DNA of 64,000 bases from Streptomyces sp. RPA4-2 (GTDB lineage: Bacteria; Actinomycetota; Actinomycetes; Streptomycetales; Streptomycetaceae): assembly GCF_012273515.2 (NCBI RefSeq), contig NZ_CP050975.2, positions 5,704,001 through 5,768,000 on the forward strand, written 5' to 3'. Position numbers and translations under genes: made by a program. This document shows positions 1-7,647 of the stretch, piece by piece (position 1 is the stretch's first letter; each line of letters opens with the position of its first letter). The notes below the pieces were generated by a model. The model did not search any database. It saw only the letters and a program-made list of their open reading frames with translations, and had not been told where the DNA came from.

Positions 1-1
1 C

Positions 2-850
2 CTGATCGACGGCTTCGCGGGCGAACAGCGGATCGACATCGTCGACGACTTCGCCTACCCGTTCCCGGTCACCGTGATCTGCCACCTGCTCGGCGTGCCG
101 CGCGAGGACGAACCCCGGTTCCACGTGTGGGTGAACGCCATCATCGAGTCGATCGACTACGACCCCAGGACCGATCCCCAGGAGAAACTGGACAACGGGG
201 TGCAGGCCACCAAGGACCTGCGCCAGTACCTCGGCGGACTGCTGGAGGAACGCCACGGCCGCCCCGGTGACGACCTGCTGACCCGGCTGGCCAACGACGA
301 CGGGCCCGACGGGCGGATGACCGACGAGGAGATCATCAGCACCGCCAACCTGCTGCTCATCGCCGGCCACGAGACCACCGTCAACCTCATCGCCAACGGC
401 ATGCTGACGCTGCTGCGCCACCCCGAGATGCTGCGGCGTCTGCGCGCCGAACCGGAGCTGGTCGTACCGATGGTGGAGGAACTGCTGCGCTACGAGCCAC
501 CGGTGCAGATCATTCCCTGGCGGGCGGCGTACAGCGACATCACCATCGGCGACACCGTCATCCCCAAGGGCTCGCAGATCATGCTCATGCTCGCCTCGGG
601 CAGCCGGGACCCGGACCGCTTCGAGGACCCCGACCGGTTCGACCCCGGCCGGCAGGACAACCAGCACCTGGGATTCGGCAGTGGTATCCACCTGTGCTTC
701 GGCGGACCGATGGCCCGGCTGGAGACCCAGATCGCACTGACCGAGCTGGTACGCCGCCTCGAACAGCCCAGGCTGATCGTCGACCCACCGCCGTACCGGC
801 CCAGCCCCGTCCTGCGGGGTCCGATCCACCTGCACGTCGAGCAGAGCTGA
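2..850 (+). CDS. Cytochrome P450, 3' part (5' end outside window)
   Basis: Haem-thiolate monooxygenase that hydroxylates or oxidises a small molecule using electrons from a ferredoxin. The frame is open from base 2, so the first coding residues lie outside the window and the GTG at 74 is only an internal valine. Visible P450 signatures are the I-helix oxygen-binding motif AGHETT, the K-helix ExxR within VEELLRYEPP, and the haem loop FGSGIHLCFGG with its cysteine ligand. The C-terminus (HLHVEQS) is complete. A strong shared hairpin separates it from the convergent phosphatase gene. The substrate cannot be told from the sequence. Membership of the soluble bacterial class is clear, but the CYP subfamily is not assigned. 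Confidence 0.94.
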   Translation: MIDGFAGEQRIDIVDDFAYPFPVTVICHLLGVPREDEPRFHVWVNAIIESIDYDPRTDPQEKLDNGVQATKDLRQYLGGLLEERHGRPGDDLLTRLANDDGPDGRMTDEEIISTANLLLIAGHETTVNLIANGMLTLLRHPEMLRRLRAEPELVVPMVEELLRYEPPVQIIPWRAAYSDITIGDTVIPKGSQIMLMLASGSRDPDRFEDPDRFDPGRQDNQHLGFGSGIHLCFGGPMARLETQIALTELVRRLEQPRLIVDPPPYRPSPVLRGPIHLHVEQS

Positions 851-941
851 GCCCGCGAAGGGCGAAGTGCCACGAAGAGCGCCGCGTGCCGCGTGCCGGG
901 CATTCCGTGGCCGACGGTCGCCGCGGCGGGGCCGTGACAGC

Positions 942-979
942 AGCGGGGCCCCGGAGCGATCACGCTCCGGGGCCCCGCT
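942..979. terminator. Bidirectional hairpin terminator between convergent genes
   Basis: A perfect 17-bp stem (942-958 with 963-979) closed by a 4-nt loop, lying between the 3' ends of the P450 and alkaline phosphatase genes. There is no T-run, as is usual in high-GC actinomycetes. Confidence 0.85.
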
Positions 980-994
980 CTGTCAGTGTGTCGC

Positions 995-2287
995 TCAGCG
1001 GCGCGTCAGGGCCTCACGCAGCACGTCGTACACGTGGGTGTTGGCGTGCTTGCCGGTGAAACGGTCGGACAGCGGGCCCGCCGCGGTCACCGGCACGTCC
1101 ACACCGGTGTGGCCGGACGTGGTCCAGTCGACGTAGAAGCTCTTGTCGCTGCCGCGGATGCTGAACGGCCCGTCCTCGGCGGAGACGCCGGTGCCGGACT
1201 CGTCGGCGGCGTCCGACTCCTCGACGGCCAGGCCGCCGGTCTCGTGGTCGCCGGTGATGACCAGCAGGGTGTCGGAGTGCGTGGCGACGTACGCGCGGGC
1301 CACGGCCACGGCCTTCTCCAGCTCCTGCATGGACTGCAGGGTGCGGGTGGCGTTGTTGGAGTGCGCGAACTCGTCGGTGCCCTCCTCCTCGACCATGAGG
1401 AAGAAGCCCTTCTTGTTCTTGTCCAGCGTGCCCAGGGCCTTGCTGGTCATGGTGGAGAGACCGACCACCGGGCTGTACACGTCGCCCTGGCCCTCGGGAC
1501 GCTGCTGGAACATCTCCTCGTTGGCGAAGAGACCGAGGAGCTTGCCGCCCTTGGCGCGGCTGAGCTGGTCCGCGCTGTTGACGTAGGAGTAACCGGCCTT
1601 CTTGGCCTTCTTGACGAGGTCGCCCTTGGTGCCCTTGCTCGCCTCGGACGGGTCCTCGGCGGGCTGGTCCTTGAACGCGCCGGCGCTGCCCGCGGGCAGC
1701 CACCAGTCCTCGCCACCGCCCAGGATGACGTCGGGCTTGCTGACCTCGATGTACTGGCGGGCGATCTCGTCCTGCGCCGAACGGTTGGCGGTGTTCGAGA
1801 AGAACGCCGCCGGCGAGGCGTCGGTGACCTGCGCGGTGGTGACCAGGCCGGTGGCCTTGCCGGCCGCCTTGGCCTGCTGGCCGAGGGTGGCCAGCGGGTT
1901 GCCGTCCACGTCGACGCTGATGGCGCCGTTGTAGGTCTTCTCGCCGGTGGCCCACGCGGTCGCCGCGGCGGCCGAGTCGGTGACGACGGCCTTCGGGTCG
2001 TCCGGCTCGGTGGTCAGCTGGCCCGAGACGGGGAGCTTGTCCATCGCGAGCTGGCCACCCAGGCCGGCCAGGTGCAGACGGGCGGCCTGACGCATGGCGG
2101 CGCCCATGCCGTCGCCGTTGATGAAGATGACGTTCTTGGCGGTCGGGGCCTTCGCCTTGGCCGCGGCCTGCGGAGCCGAGGCCGAGGCGCCCAGCGTCGG
2201 GTTGACCACCATCGTCACGACGGCGGCGGCGACTGCGGCGGCTGCGGGAGCGGCGAACCGCCGAGCGCTACGGGCATCCAGGGACAC
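995..2287 (-). CDS. Secreted alkaline phosphatase (PhoA-type)
   Basis: Hydrolyses phosphomonoesters outside the cell to release phosphate. About 430 aa. The N-terminus has a positively charged region followed by an Ala/Val-rich hydrophobic stretch typical of an export signal. Family motifs are FINGDGMG (metal-binding Asp), TDSAAAATAWATGEKT (serine nucleophile), GDHETGG and SGHTG (zinc-ligand histidines). The ATG at 2299 is in frame, but the GTG at 2287 is preceded by GGAGG at 5-nt spacing, so I prefer GTG; the ATG would have no comparable ribosome site. It stands alone, convergent with the P450. Phosphate control is plausible (see the upstream site). Confidence 0.92.
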   Translation of the reverse strand: MSLDARSARRFAAPAAAAVAAAVVTMVVNPTLGASASAPQAAAKAKAPTAKNVIFINGDGMGAAMRQAARLHLAGLGGQLAMDKLPVSGQLTTEPDDPKAVVTDSAAAATAWATGEKTYNGAISVDVDGNPLATLGQQAKAAGKATGLVTTAQVTDASPAAFFSNTANRSAQDEIARQYIEVSKPDVILGGGEDWWLPAGSAGAFKDQPAEDPSEASKGTKGDLVKKAKKAGYSYVNSADQLSRAKGGKLLGLFANEEMFQQRPEGQGDVYSPVVGLSTMTSKALGTLDKNKKGFFLMVEEEGTDEFAHSNNATRTLQSMQELEKAVAVARAYVATHSDTLLVITGDHETGGLAVEESDAADESGTGVSAEDGPFSIRGSDKSFYVDWTTSGHTGVDVPVTAAGPLSDRFTGKHANTHVYDVLREALTRR

Positions 2288-2319
2288 AACGTCCTCCATT
2301 GCTGTTCTTGCCCATCATT

Positions 2320-2357
2320 TGACCGTGAACATAAGGTTCTTTGGGGGGAGGTTGACC
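2320..2357 (-). promoter_or_regulatory. Possible PHO-box-like repeats upstream of alkaline phosphatase
   Basis: On the minus strand GGTCA-type pentamers occur twice, 33 bp (3 x 11) apart, one of them inside GTTCACGGTCA, just upstream of the phosphatase start. PhoP sites of Streptomyces are 11-bp direct repeats beginning GTTCA or GGTCA. The middle repeats are poorly conserved, so this is suggestive only. Confidence 0.3.
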
Positions 2358-2561
2358 AAGAACAGATGGCCAGTACACGACGAGATCTTCAGCGGCAGGT
2401 AAAGGCGCAGGTCCCGGGCGTCACGTACTTGTCCAGACAGGTCGTCGGGCTCGCCAGTACCGGAATCGACGTCGGTGATCTCGGCGACGGCCCAAGACCG
2501 GGCGGCCTGCACGGCCCACCGGGTGGTGAGTCGCCGGAGAGGGGCGAGATCGGAACCCTGG

Positions 2562-3020
2562 TCATCCCCGCAGGTGGGCGATGAGCTCGTCCTGGCCGGT
2601 ATAGGAGCTTTCCCGGGGCAGCAGTCGGGCGGCTGAGTCCAGGTCGCCGCCGCTGACGAGGGCGTGGACCTCGTGGGCGAGCGGGGTGACGTCGCGGATG
2701 GTGACCGTCCACTCGTCCGCGTAGCGTCGCGCCGCCTCACCCGAGAGGCCCAGTTGCAGGGACCGGTACGGCAGGGGCCGCAGCCGCAGGTCCCGCTCGG
2801 GGTCCCACTGCACGCGCGTGGGCGCCCGCTTCAACTCCTGTCTCCAGGCGGCCCGGTTCTCGTGCAGCCCACGTGCATAGTGCGCAAGGCACGCGTGGCG
2901 CAGCGCCCACTCGAAGCCTTCACGGGTGATCTCGACGGCAAGGACAGTCTCCTGCCCGTCCTTCGAACCCCAGCCGCAGCGATACATCATCCACAGAAAG
3001 CTCGGCTTGATCCAGGTCAA
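2562..3020 (-). pseudogene. DUF4291 protein, C-terminal fragment (gene split by insertion)
   Basis: About 150 codons corresponding to the C-terminal three quarters of a DUF4291 protein (function unknown). They start exactly at the conserved TWIKPSF segment and run to the natural end. The apparent start is a TTG lying in the end of the inserted element, so there is no genuine N-terminus. The protein is roughly 75% identical by eye to the intact paralogue at 8539-9132 (WDPERDL, RPLPYRSLQLGLSGEA, DVTPLAHE shared). The missing N-terminal part is found on the same strand at 9206-9353, on the far side of the insert, which shows that one gene was split. Confidence 0.85.
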
Positions 3021-3041
3021 GCCGTGTTCATAGTCCTTTGC
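3008..3041. repeat. Left junction: 9-bp direct repeat plus terminal inverted repeat
   Basis: TGATCCAGG at 3008-3016 is followed by the element end at 3017-3041, which begins TCAAGCCGTGTTC and finishes TTTGC. The 25-bp end matches, inverted, 19 of 25 bases of the end at 9181-9205. The 9-mer recurs at 7537-7545 and, with one change, at 9206-9214. Confidence 0.75.
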
Positions 3042-3162
3042 GCGGAGGTGCCCGTTCGGCTGCTTCCTGATCCAGGTGCCTTACGACATGTTCAGGACGA
3101 CCGGTACGACGCCAAGGGGTCCAGCGGAGCGGTGAATACTCGGTCGTCGCGTCTGCCGGAGC

Positions 3163-4053
3163 TCAGGGGGTGCCACGCGCGGTGTTCGGTGACGGCCACC
3201 AGGCCGCGTCGGAGATCGGGGTCGCCGGTGAGCCGGTGAGTCGGGGGACGACGTCGGTGACCGAGGAGATCTCGCCCTTCTCGATTGCTTGGTACCAGGA
3301 GATCCAGGTCTCGATCTGTGCCCCGCTCATGCCCTCCCGCCAGCGCCGCGAGAAGGCTTGCTCAAGGGTCTCTGGTTCGAAGCGGTAGGGTCGGCCAGTG
3401 GCCGTGGCGATCCGGGTAACCGCTTCGTGGAGGGTCAGGGCCTCGGGCCCCGTGATCTCCAGGATTGCGCCGTCGTGCTCGGAGCGGGGACGCTCGTCGA
3501 GGGTGACGGCGGTGATCACGTCCGCGATGTCCTCGTGGGTGGCGAAGGCGGCCCGGCCGGTGCTCGCGGGGCCGCTGACGACGAATCCCTTGTCGGCGAG
3601 GGCGGCCGGTGTCGACGTGTAAAAGCCCGCCCGGAGCACCGTGTGGCGGATCCCGGCTCCGGCCAGGAACTGTTCGGTCAGCCACTGGTCGCGGGCGTTC
3701 AGGTAGGTGGCGGTGGGCGAGGCGCCGACGAGGGACACGTACAGGACCCGGTCCACGCCGACCGCGATCGCGGCCTCGACCGCCGTGGCGTGTTCCTCCA
3801 GCCGGCGTCCCGTGCGGTGTCCGGAGACCAGGATGAGCGTCGAGGCGCCCTCCAGCGCCTCGCGCATCGCCGAGGCGTCGCCGTAGCCGGCGGGACCGCG
3901 TCGCTGTGCGCCGGGCAGGTCGGGCATGCGGTCGGGGCTGCGTCCGACGAGGAGTTGGGGGACGCCACGGTCGGCGAGGCGGACCGCGATCCGGCTGCCC
4001 AGTGCTCCGGTCACTCCGGTGACCGCCACCGTGGCGTAATGCTTGTCAGACAT
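3163..4053 (-). CDS. NmrA/SDR-family NAD(P)-binding oxidoreductase
   Basis: Atypical short-chain dehydrogenase of the NmrA/quinone-reductase-2 type, 296 aa. A Rossmann fold starts at once (VAVTGVTGALGSR, residues about 8-20), followed by LILVSGH and the mid-domain VLYVSLVGASPTATY. Such proteins either reduce quinone-like substrates or sense NAD(P)H. ATG 4053 is chosen because AAGGGA precedes it at good spacing; the longer reading frame to 4092 lacks a ribosome site. Last gene of the minus-strand cargo set of the inserted unit, separated from the isomerase-like gene by a strong hairpin, so it probably has its own promoter in 4054-4208. Confidence 0.82.
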   Translation of the reverse strand: MSDKHYATVAVTGVTGALGSRIAVRLADRGVPQLLVGRSPDRMPDLPGAQRRGPAGYGDASAMREALEGASTLILVSGHRTGRRLEEHATAVEAAIAVGVDRVLYVSLVGASPTATYLNARDQWLTEQFLAGAGIRHTVLRAGFYTSTPAALADKGFVVSGPASTGRAAFATHEDIADVITAVTLDERPRSEHDGAILEITGPEALTLHEAVTRIATATGRPYRFEPETLEQAFSRRWREGMSGAQIETWISWYQAIEKGEISSVTDVVPRLTGSPATPISDAAWWPSPNTARGTP

Positions 4054-4208
4054 GAATTTCCCTTGTTCTGGGGCCGATGTCGACTGCGGCACCCGTGATT
4101 CCTATCAAATCTGGCGGAAGTGTCGATACGGTAGATTCCCTCCTCCGCTGTACGATCGCGCGGCAGTTCACCCGCGTGCGCGTCCTACGGCTCCGTCACC
4201 GGCCGAAT

Positions 4209-4250
4209 CCCGGCTCGGTGCGGCAGTCGTGAGCGACGCACCGAGCCGGG
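4209..4250 (-). terminator. Hairpin terminator downstream of isomerase-like gene
   Basis: A perfect 14-bp stem (4209-4222 with 4237-4250) and a 14-nt loop, placed 25 bp after the stop of the minus-strand isomerase-like gene and before the NmrA-type gene. Confidence 0.75.
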
Positions 4251-4274
4251 GCGGTGGGCCACCGCACCGGAAAG

Positions 4275-4568
4275 TCAGCCGGCCAGGCCCGGATCGTTGG
4301 GATGCGGCTGCAGGGTGGTGATCACCGCGGTGACCCAAGGCCACAGCGGCAGACTTCCGAGGACCTTCTCACGCAGCTCTATCTCGTTGTCGGCGCGCCA
4401 TATGGCGATGACGCGAGGGTCCTCGGCCGTGCGCCACAGCCGGGACAGGTGACCTCCGGCGGTGAGCTCCTTGGCTCGCACAGCTTCGGCGGCGCGGCGA
4501 CGGTCGACTTCTGCCTGGTCGGTTCCTTCAGGCACGTTGACGGTCACCTCCACCAAAAACTCCATCAT
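4275..4568 (-). CDS. Muconolactone delta-isomerase-like protein
   Basis: 97 aa, the size of the ferredoxin-like muconolactone isomerase (CatC/MLI) family, with the family's opening EFLVEVTVNVPEGT, the central AKELTAGGHLSRLWR and the late LPLWPWVTAVITTLQPHPNDP. In catechol ortho-cleavage this enzyme turns muconolactone into 3-oxoadipate enol-lactone. No other catechol gene is nearby, so here it may act as a small-molecule isomerase or monooxygenase-like protein in another pathway. Two ATGs are adjacent (4568 and 4565), with GAGGAAAAG just upstream. Confidence 0.8.
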   Translation of the reverse strand: MMEFLVEVTVNVPEGTDQAEVDRRRAAEAVRAKELTAGGHLSRLWRTAEDPRVIAIWRADNEIELREKVLGSLPLWPWVTAVITTLQPHPNDPGLAG

Positions 4569-4952
4569 CTTCTTTTCCTCTCTTGCTTCTCAGGGGATTT
4601 CTTCGGGAGGATGCAAGATTTCGAGACCGCCTGCTGGAGGCTCTCGGCGAACGCCTGGCTCGCACCTGGCCGGTGGTAGGGGTATTGCCTCCGAGCCGTC
4701 CGAGCGGGCACCGCCCGCGCCGGCCGTCGCGATATCGTGGACGTCTCGCACGAGGAGGCTTAGCGGCTCTATGGGCCGAGGCACTGGCTATCGAGTCGGT
4801 TGACGGCCCTGTGACCAACCCGCCAGGACGCGCGACAACACGGCGCGCCATCTGGGGATTAAGGCACCGCGACCCGGAACCCGCCGTTTAGGCGTGTCGC
4901 GCGACTTCGAGGCCCGGGTCGGGCAGGCCGACCCCGCACCGGCCACTCGCGA
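4569..4952. other. Intergenic stretch, no gene recognised
   Basis: 384 bp between the isomerase-like and substrate-binding-like genes, both on the minus strand. Short frames exist but none has a plausible ribosome site plus family resemblance. It probably contains the promoter of the isomerase-like gene. Confidence 0.5.
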
Positions 4953-5858
4953 TCACTGAACGTATTCGGGCGGGCTCGCCTGGGGGGTGGTGGTTGCGGT
5001 GCGGTAGAACTCGGCTGCCGTGAACGTGGCGGGGACTCCCAGTTCGGCAGAGATCGCCGTGATTGCGTTGATGCCGATGGCGAGGTCGACTTGGCCATCG
5101 GTGGTGAAGGCCGGTGCGATGAACGCCTCGTAATGGGCCCGGACTTCTTCCGTGGTGTGTCGGCCAAGGAACGTGTGCAGGTGTCGCACTGTGGTGTCGG
5201 GATCGTTGTGGATCACCTGCAGGGCGCGCCGGTGGGCTCGTACAACGGCCTGGACTGCGGGATCGTCCGGCTTGGTGTAGGTGGGGTCGACGGCCACGCC
5301 CACGGTGGGGATTTGGAAGTGGTCGCCGACAAAGGCCAGTACCCGCCAGCCGTGCTCGCCAGCCACTGCCGCCGGTGCCATGGTGTCGCCGATCACAGCG
5401 GCGTCGATGCTGCCGTCCTGCAATCCGCGCAGGTCCATGCCGTAGTCGCCGGGCCAGCGGACGATGGTCTGGACGTCTCGGTCCGGGTCGAGGCCGGCCT
5501 GGCGCAGCACAATCCGGGTGAAGCAGCCAGGTCCGGTGTGCGGGGGGTGTACCGCCAGTCGTCGGCCGTGCAGGTCTGCCAGCGAGGTCAGGCCGGGGCG
5601 GGCGAGGAACCAGAACAGGGGACGGTAGGTGTTCACATTGAGTGCGACCCAGGGGATGTCATCCCTCAATCGGGACAGCAATGTCCGGCCGAGCCCGATG
5701 ACTGCACCGTGGCGCAGTCGCTCTGCATCCCAGGTGCAGCCGTCGCGCAGGGCCACGTGGATGCCCTCTTCGGCGTAGAAGTCCTCCTGATCGGCAATGT
5801 AGGTGACCAGTTCCTCGTGCGGGCCCCGCCCGACGTAGGCGAGATCGATCATGTGCAT
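4953..5858 (-). CDS. NMT1/THI5-like substrate-binding protein without signal peptide
   Basis: 301 aa, periplasmic-binding-fold protein of the SsuA/THI5/NMT1 group: IDLAYVGRG at the start, an EDFYAEEGIHV-type lobe-1 segment, LADLHGRRLAVHPP, GSIDAAVIGD, and a helical C-terminal lobe. ATG 5858 is preserved with AGGGAAG upstream; the longer frame to 5903 has no such site. No Sec, Tat or lipobox signal is present and no permease or ATPase gene lies nearby, so it is either a cytoplasmic ligand-binding or enzyme-like member or has lost its transporter. It lies 114 bp downstream of the TetR gene on the same strand and is probably its target. Confidence 0.75.
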   Translation of the reverse strand: MHMIDLAYVGRGPHEELVTYIADQEDFYAEEGIHVALRDGCTWDAERLRHGAVIGLGRTLLSRLRDDIPWVALNVNTYRPLFWFLARPGLTSLADLHGRRLAVHPPHTGPGCFTRIVLRQAGLDPDRDVQTIVRWPGDYGMDLRGLQDGSIDAAVIGDTMAPAAVAGEHGWRVLAFVGDHFQIPTVGVAVDPTYTKPDDPAVQAVVRAHRRALQVIHNDPDTTVRHLHTFLGRHTTEEVRAHYEAFIAPAFTTDGQVDLAIGINAITAISAELGVPATFTAAEFYRTATTTPQASPPEYVQ

Positions 5859-5972
5859 GAAGGCTTCCCTATGTGTGAAGGTGTGCTGGATGGGCCCTGC
5901 CATCCCGTACGCAGCAAGGACACGCGCAGCAACCCGCAGCGGGCCGAGGAATACCCTGGCCGGTTGCCCCGG

Positions 5973-6650
5973 TTACGGGCTCACCTCGTACTCGTCGTCG
6001 CGGGCCGCTGGAACGACCGCTCGGGGCACTTCCTCGGCGACGCCGCTGTGCGCAGGACGGATCGCCCCGTAGAGAACAGTGTTGACGGTCGCTCGCAGCA
6101 GATCGGCCGCTGTCCAGTGGAGCTCGCGCGGCAACTGTGAAGTGACCAGCCGCTCCAATGCGCCTCGGGTGATCTCACTCAGCAGTTCGGGCGGCGCCGA
6201 CAGCAGTCCTCGCAGGTGTGCCTCCCGGAACAGCTCGTCGAGCCGCCTGTAGACCACCGCGTCCATGCGCTGCTCTACGTAGTGGCGCAGCATCGCATCG
6301 CCCCGTCCAGTTGCGAGCTGAGCCGCGCCAATCCGTTCGAGTTCACTGCCTGCCGCAATCAGGAACTGCTCGACCCGCACGCCGAACGGCTGTGCCTCTG
6401 CCTCCTCGACCGCCCGCAGTCTGCTCTCCACCGCCGCGAACTTCCGATCCAGTACCTCGGCCAGCAGGCTGCGCTTGTCCGGAAAGTAGCGGTAGATGGT
6501 CTTCTTGCTCATCCCGAGCTCGCGCGCGAGGTCGTCCATGCTCACCCCCGCGAAACCCGAAGCGAAGAACAGTCGCCCAGCCGCTTCCGCGATCACGTTG
6601 GCACGCTGCCGATCTCGATCGGAAACTTCTGAACCTCGTTGGGTTTCCAT
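5973..6650 (-). CDS. TetR-family transcriptional regulator
   Basis: 225 aa. The N-terminal helix-turn-helix is clear (AAGRLFFASGFAGVSMDDLA then GMSKKTIYRYFPDKRSLL, residues about 20-65), followed by a variable ligand-binding helical domain with a TetR_C-like end. It heads the minus-strand cargo set, so it likely controls the substrate-binding, isomerase and oxidoreductase genes and itself. Its ATG lies inside a direct repeat (GTTTCCA twice) that may be part of its operator. The ligand is unknown. Confidence 0.9.
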   Translation of the reverse strand: METQRGSEVSDRDRQRANVIAEAAGRLFFASGFAGVSMDDLARELGMSKKTIYRYFPDKRSLLAEVLDRKFAAVESRLRAVEEAEAQPFGVRVEQFLIAAGSELERIGAAQLATGRGDAMLRHYVEQRMDAVVYRRLDELFREAHLRGLLSAPPELLSEITRGALERLVTSQLPRELHWTAADLLRATVNTVLYGAIRPAHSGVAEEVPRAVVPAARDDEYEVSP

Positions 6651-6658
6651 AGTTTCCA
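6643..6658 (-). promoter_or_regulatory. GTTTCCA direct repeats over the TetR start codon
   Basis: On the plus strand GTTTCCA occurs at 6643-6649 and 6652-6658, one helical turn apart and spanning the ATG of the divergent TetR gene. A related GGAAAC lies at 6631-6636. This suits autoregulation by occlusion, but the repeat is direct rather than the usual palindrome. Confidence 0.3.
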
Positions 6659-6870
6659 GATTGGGCTTCCGTCCCTCGCACTGTCAAGACACGCGGACTT
6701 GGGCTTGTAGCCCGTCAGGAAACGCGTGTTCTGTCCGCGATCTCCACGAAAGTGTCCGCTTGACCTGCTGGTTTCCTGTGGGCCCAGCGGTGCAGGTGGT
6801 TGTGAACGCGCTTTGACGACCCCACGTCCAGCCTCGCTCATAATCCTCTTCCGGGCTCTGTCTCCTGGGC

Positions 6871-7536
6871 CTCAAGAAGTTCGTCACCGTGCTCGATCGC
6901 ACCGCACAGCTGGTGCTGGACTGGGAGTTGCCCGGCTACAGCGTGGTCCCTGACGTGAAGTCCGTTCGATACGTGTCCGGGACCGACCAGGACAAGGAGA
7001 CCGCGCGCCCAGTGGGCCGGCGTCGCGCCCTGTACCGGGAGGTGCTCGCGCAGTGCATGCTTCTCGTTCTGCACGAGCTCTTCGCCGCGGATGAGCTGGG
7101 CGCGCTCGAGTCGGTGACATTGAATGGGTTTGTGGGTGGGCATGACCCTACGACGGGCCGGTGTGGCCAGATCCACCTGGCGACCGTGATGGCCTCGGGC
7201 TCGATGTTCCGTGGCCTGCACCTGGCGCAGGTGGACGCGAGCAGCTGTCTGGCCGACGCACTCCGCGGGCAGCTCTCGGCCCGCCCGGACCAACTCTCGC
7301 CGGTACGGCCGAGGGATGTCGGGAACCGTGTGGTCGCGCATGGCAGCGATGAGGAACCTGACCTGTACGACATGGATCCGATCGCCGAGGATCTCGTCGC
7401 CGATCTCTTCCGGGCCATGGGGATGCAGGCGGTCACGACCCAGCGCTCCAACGACGGCGGTGTGGACGTCGACGCGCTGGATCCGGCACCGACCCGCAGC
7501 AGCCAGCTGTGTCTGAGGTGTGTGAACGCTGCATGA
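6871..7536 (+). pseudogene. Restriction endonuclease-like (Mrr-type) gene fragment, truncated at both ends
   Basis: About 215 codons resembling the middle of actinomycete Mrr-type restriction endonuclease proteins: QLVLDWELPGYSVVPDV, ARPVGRRRALYREVLAQ, a LHELFAAD helix, LARV/ACL-type and PVRP segments, then the start of the nuclease core FRAMGMQAVTTQRSNDGGVDV. The frame ends about 20 residues later in the element terminus, before the expected QxK catalytic strand, so the nuclease is dead. The conserved N-terminal domain is missing as well. The GTG at 6889 has no convincing ribosome site. The truncation point coincides with the terminal repeat at 7512-7536. Confidence 0.65.
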
Positions 7537-7571
7537 TGATCCAGGTCAAGCCGTGTTCACAGACCTTTTGC
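7512..7571. repeat. Central junction: two element ends around the shared 9-mer
   Basis: The end of the left unit (to 7536, reading GAACGCTGCATGA), the 9-mer TGATCCAGG (7537-7545), then the start of the right unit (7546 on, TCAAGCCGTGTTCACAG ... TTTTGC). The left part matches 9181-9205 and the right part matches 3017-3041, so both outer junction types meet here. The inner TGTGAAC/GTTCACA pair makes the whole a large imperfect palindrome. Confidence 0.75.
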
Positions 7572-7647
7572 GGGCTGGCATCACACATCCCTGGCCGCTC
7601 ACGAGGCCCGATGCCAAATCCTGGGCGTACGTCGTAGCCTTTGCCTC

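Larger units (their letters stand above)
3017..7536. mobile_element. Left TIR-bounded unit (about 4.5 kb) inserted in DUF4291
   Basis: Bounded by inverted terminal sequences (3017-3041 and 7512-7536) and flanked on both sides by the same 9-mer TGATCCAGG, as expected for a transposition target duplication. No transposase or integrase is visible inside, so the unit is either non-autonomous or degenerate. Cargo from left to right: NmrA-type oxidoreductase, muconolactone-isomerase-like protein, substrate-binding-like protein, TetR regulator (all minus strand), and a truncated restriction-endonuclease gene (plus strand) abutting the right end. Confidence 0.6.

Noticed and set aside
986..2584. Long open frames opposite the alkaline phosphatase gene
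   Set aside because: They mirror the codon bias of the real gene on the other strand and lack family motifs or ribosome sites.
4569..4952. Short frames with VRDVHDIATA-like text
   Set aside because: No ribosome site or family resemblance; codon use does not look coding.
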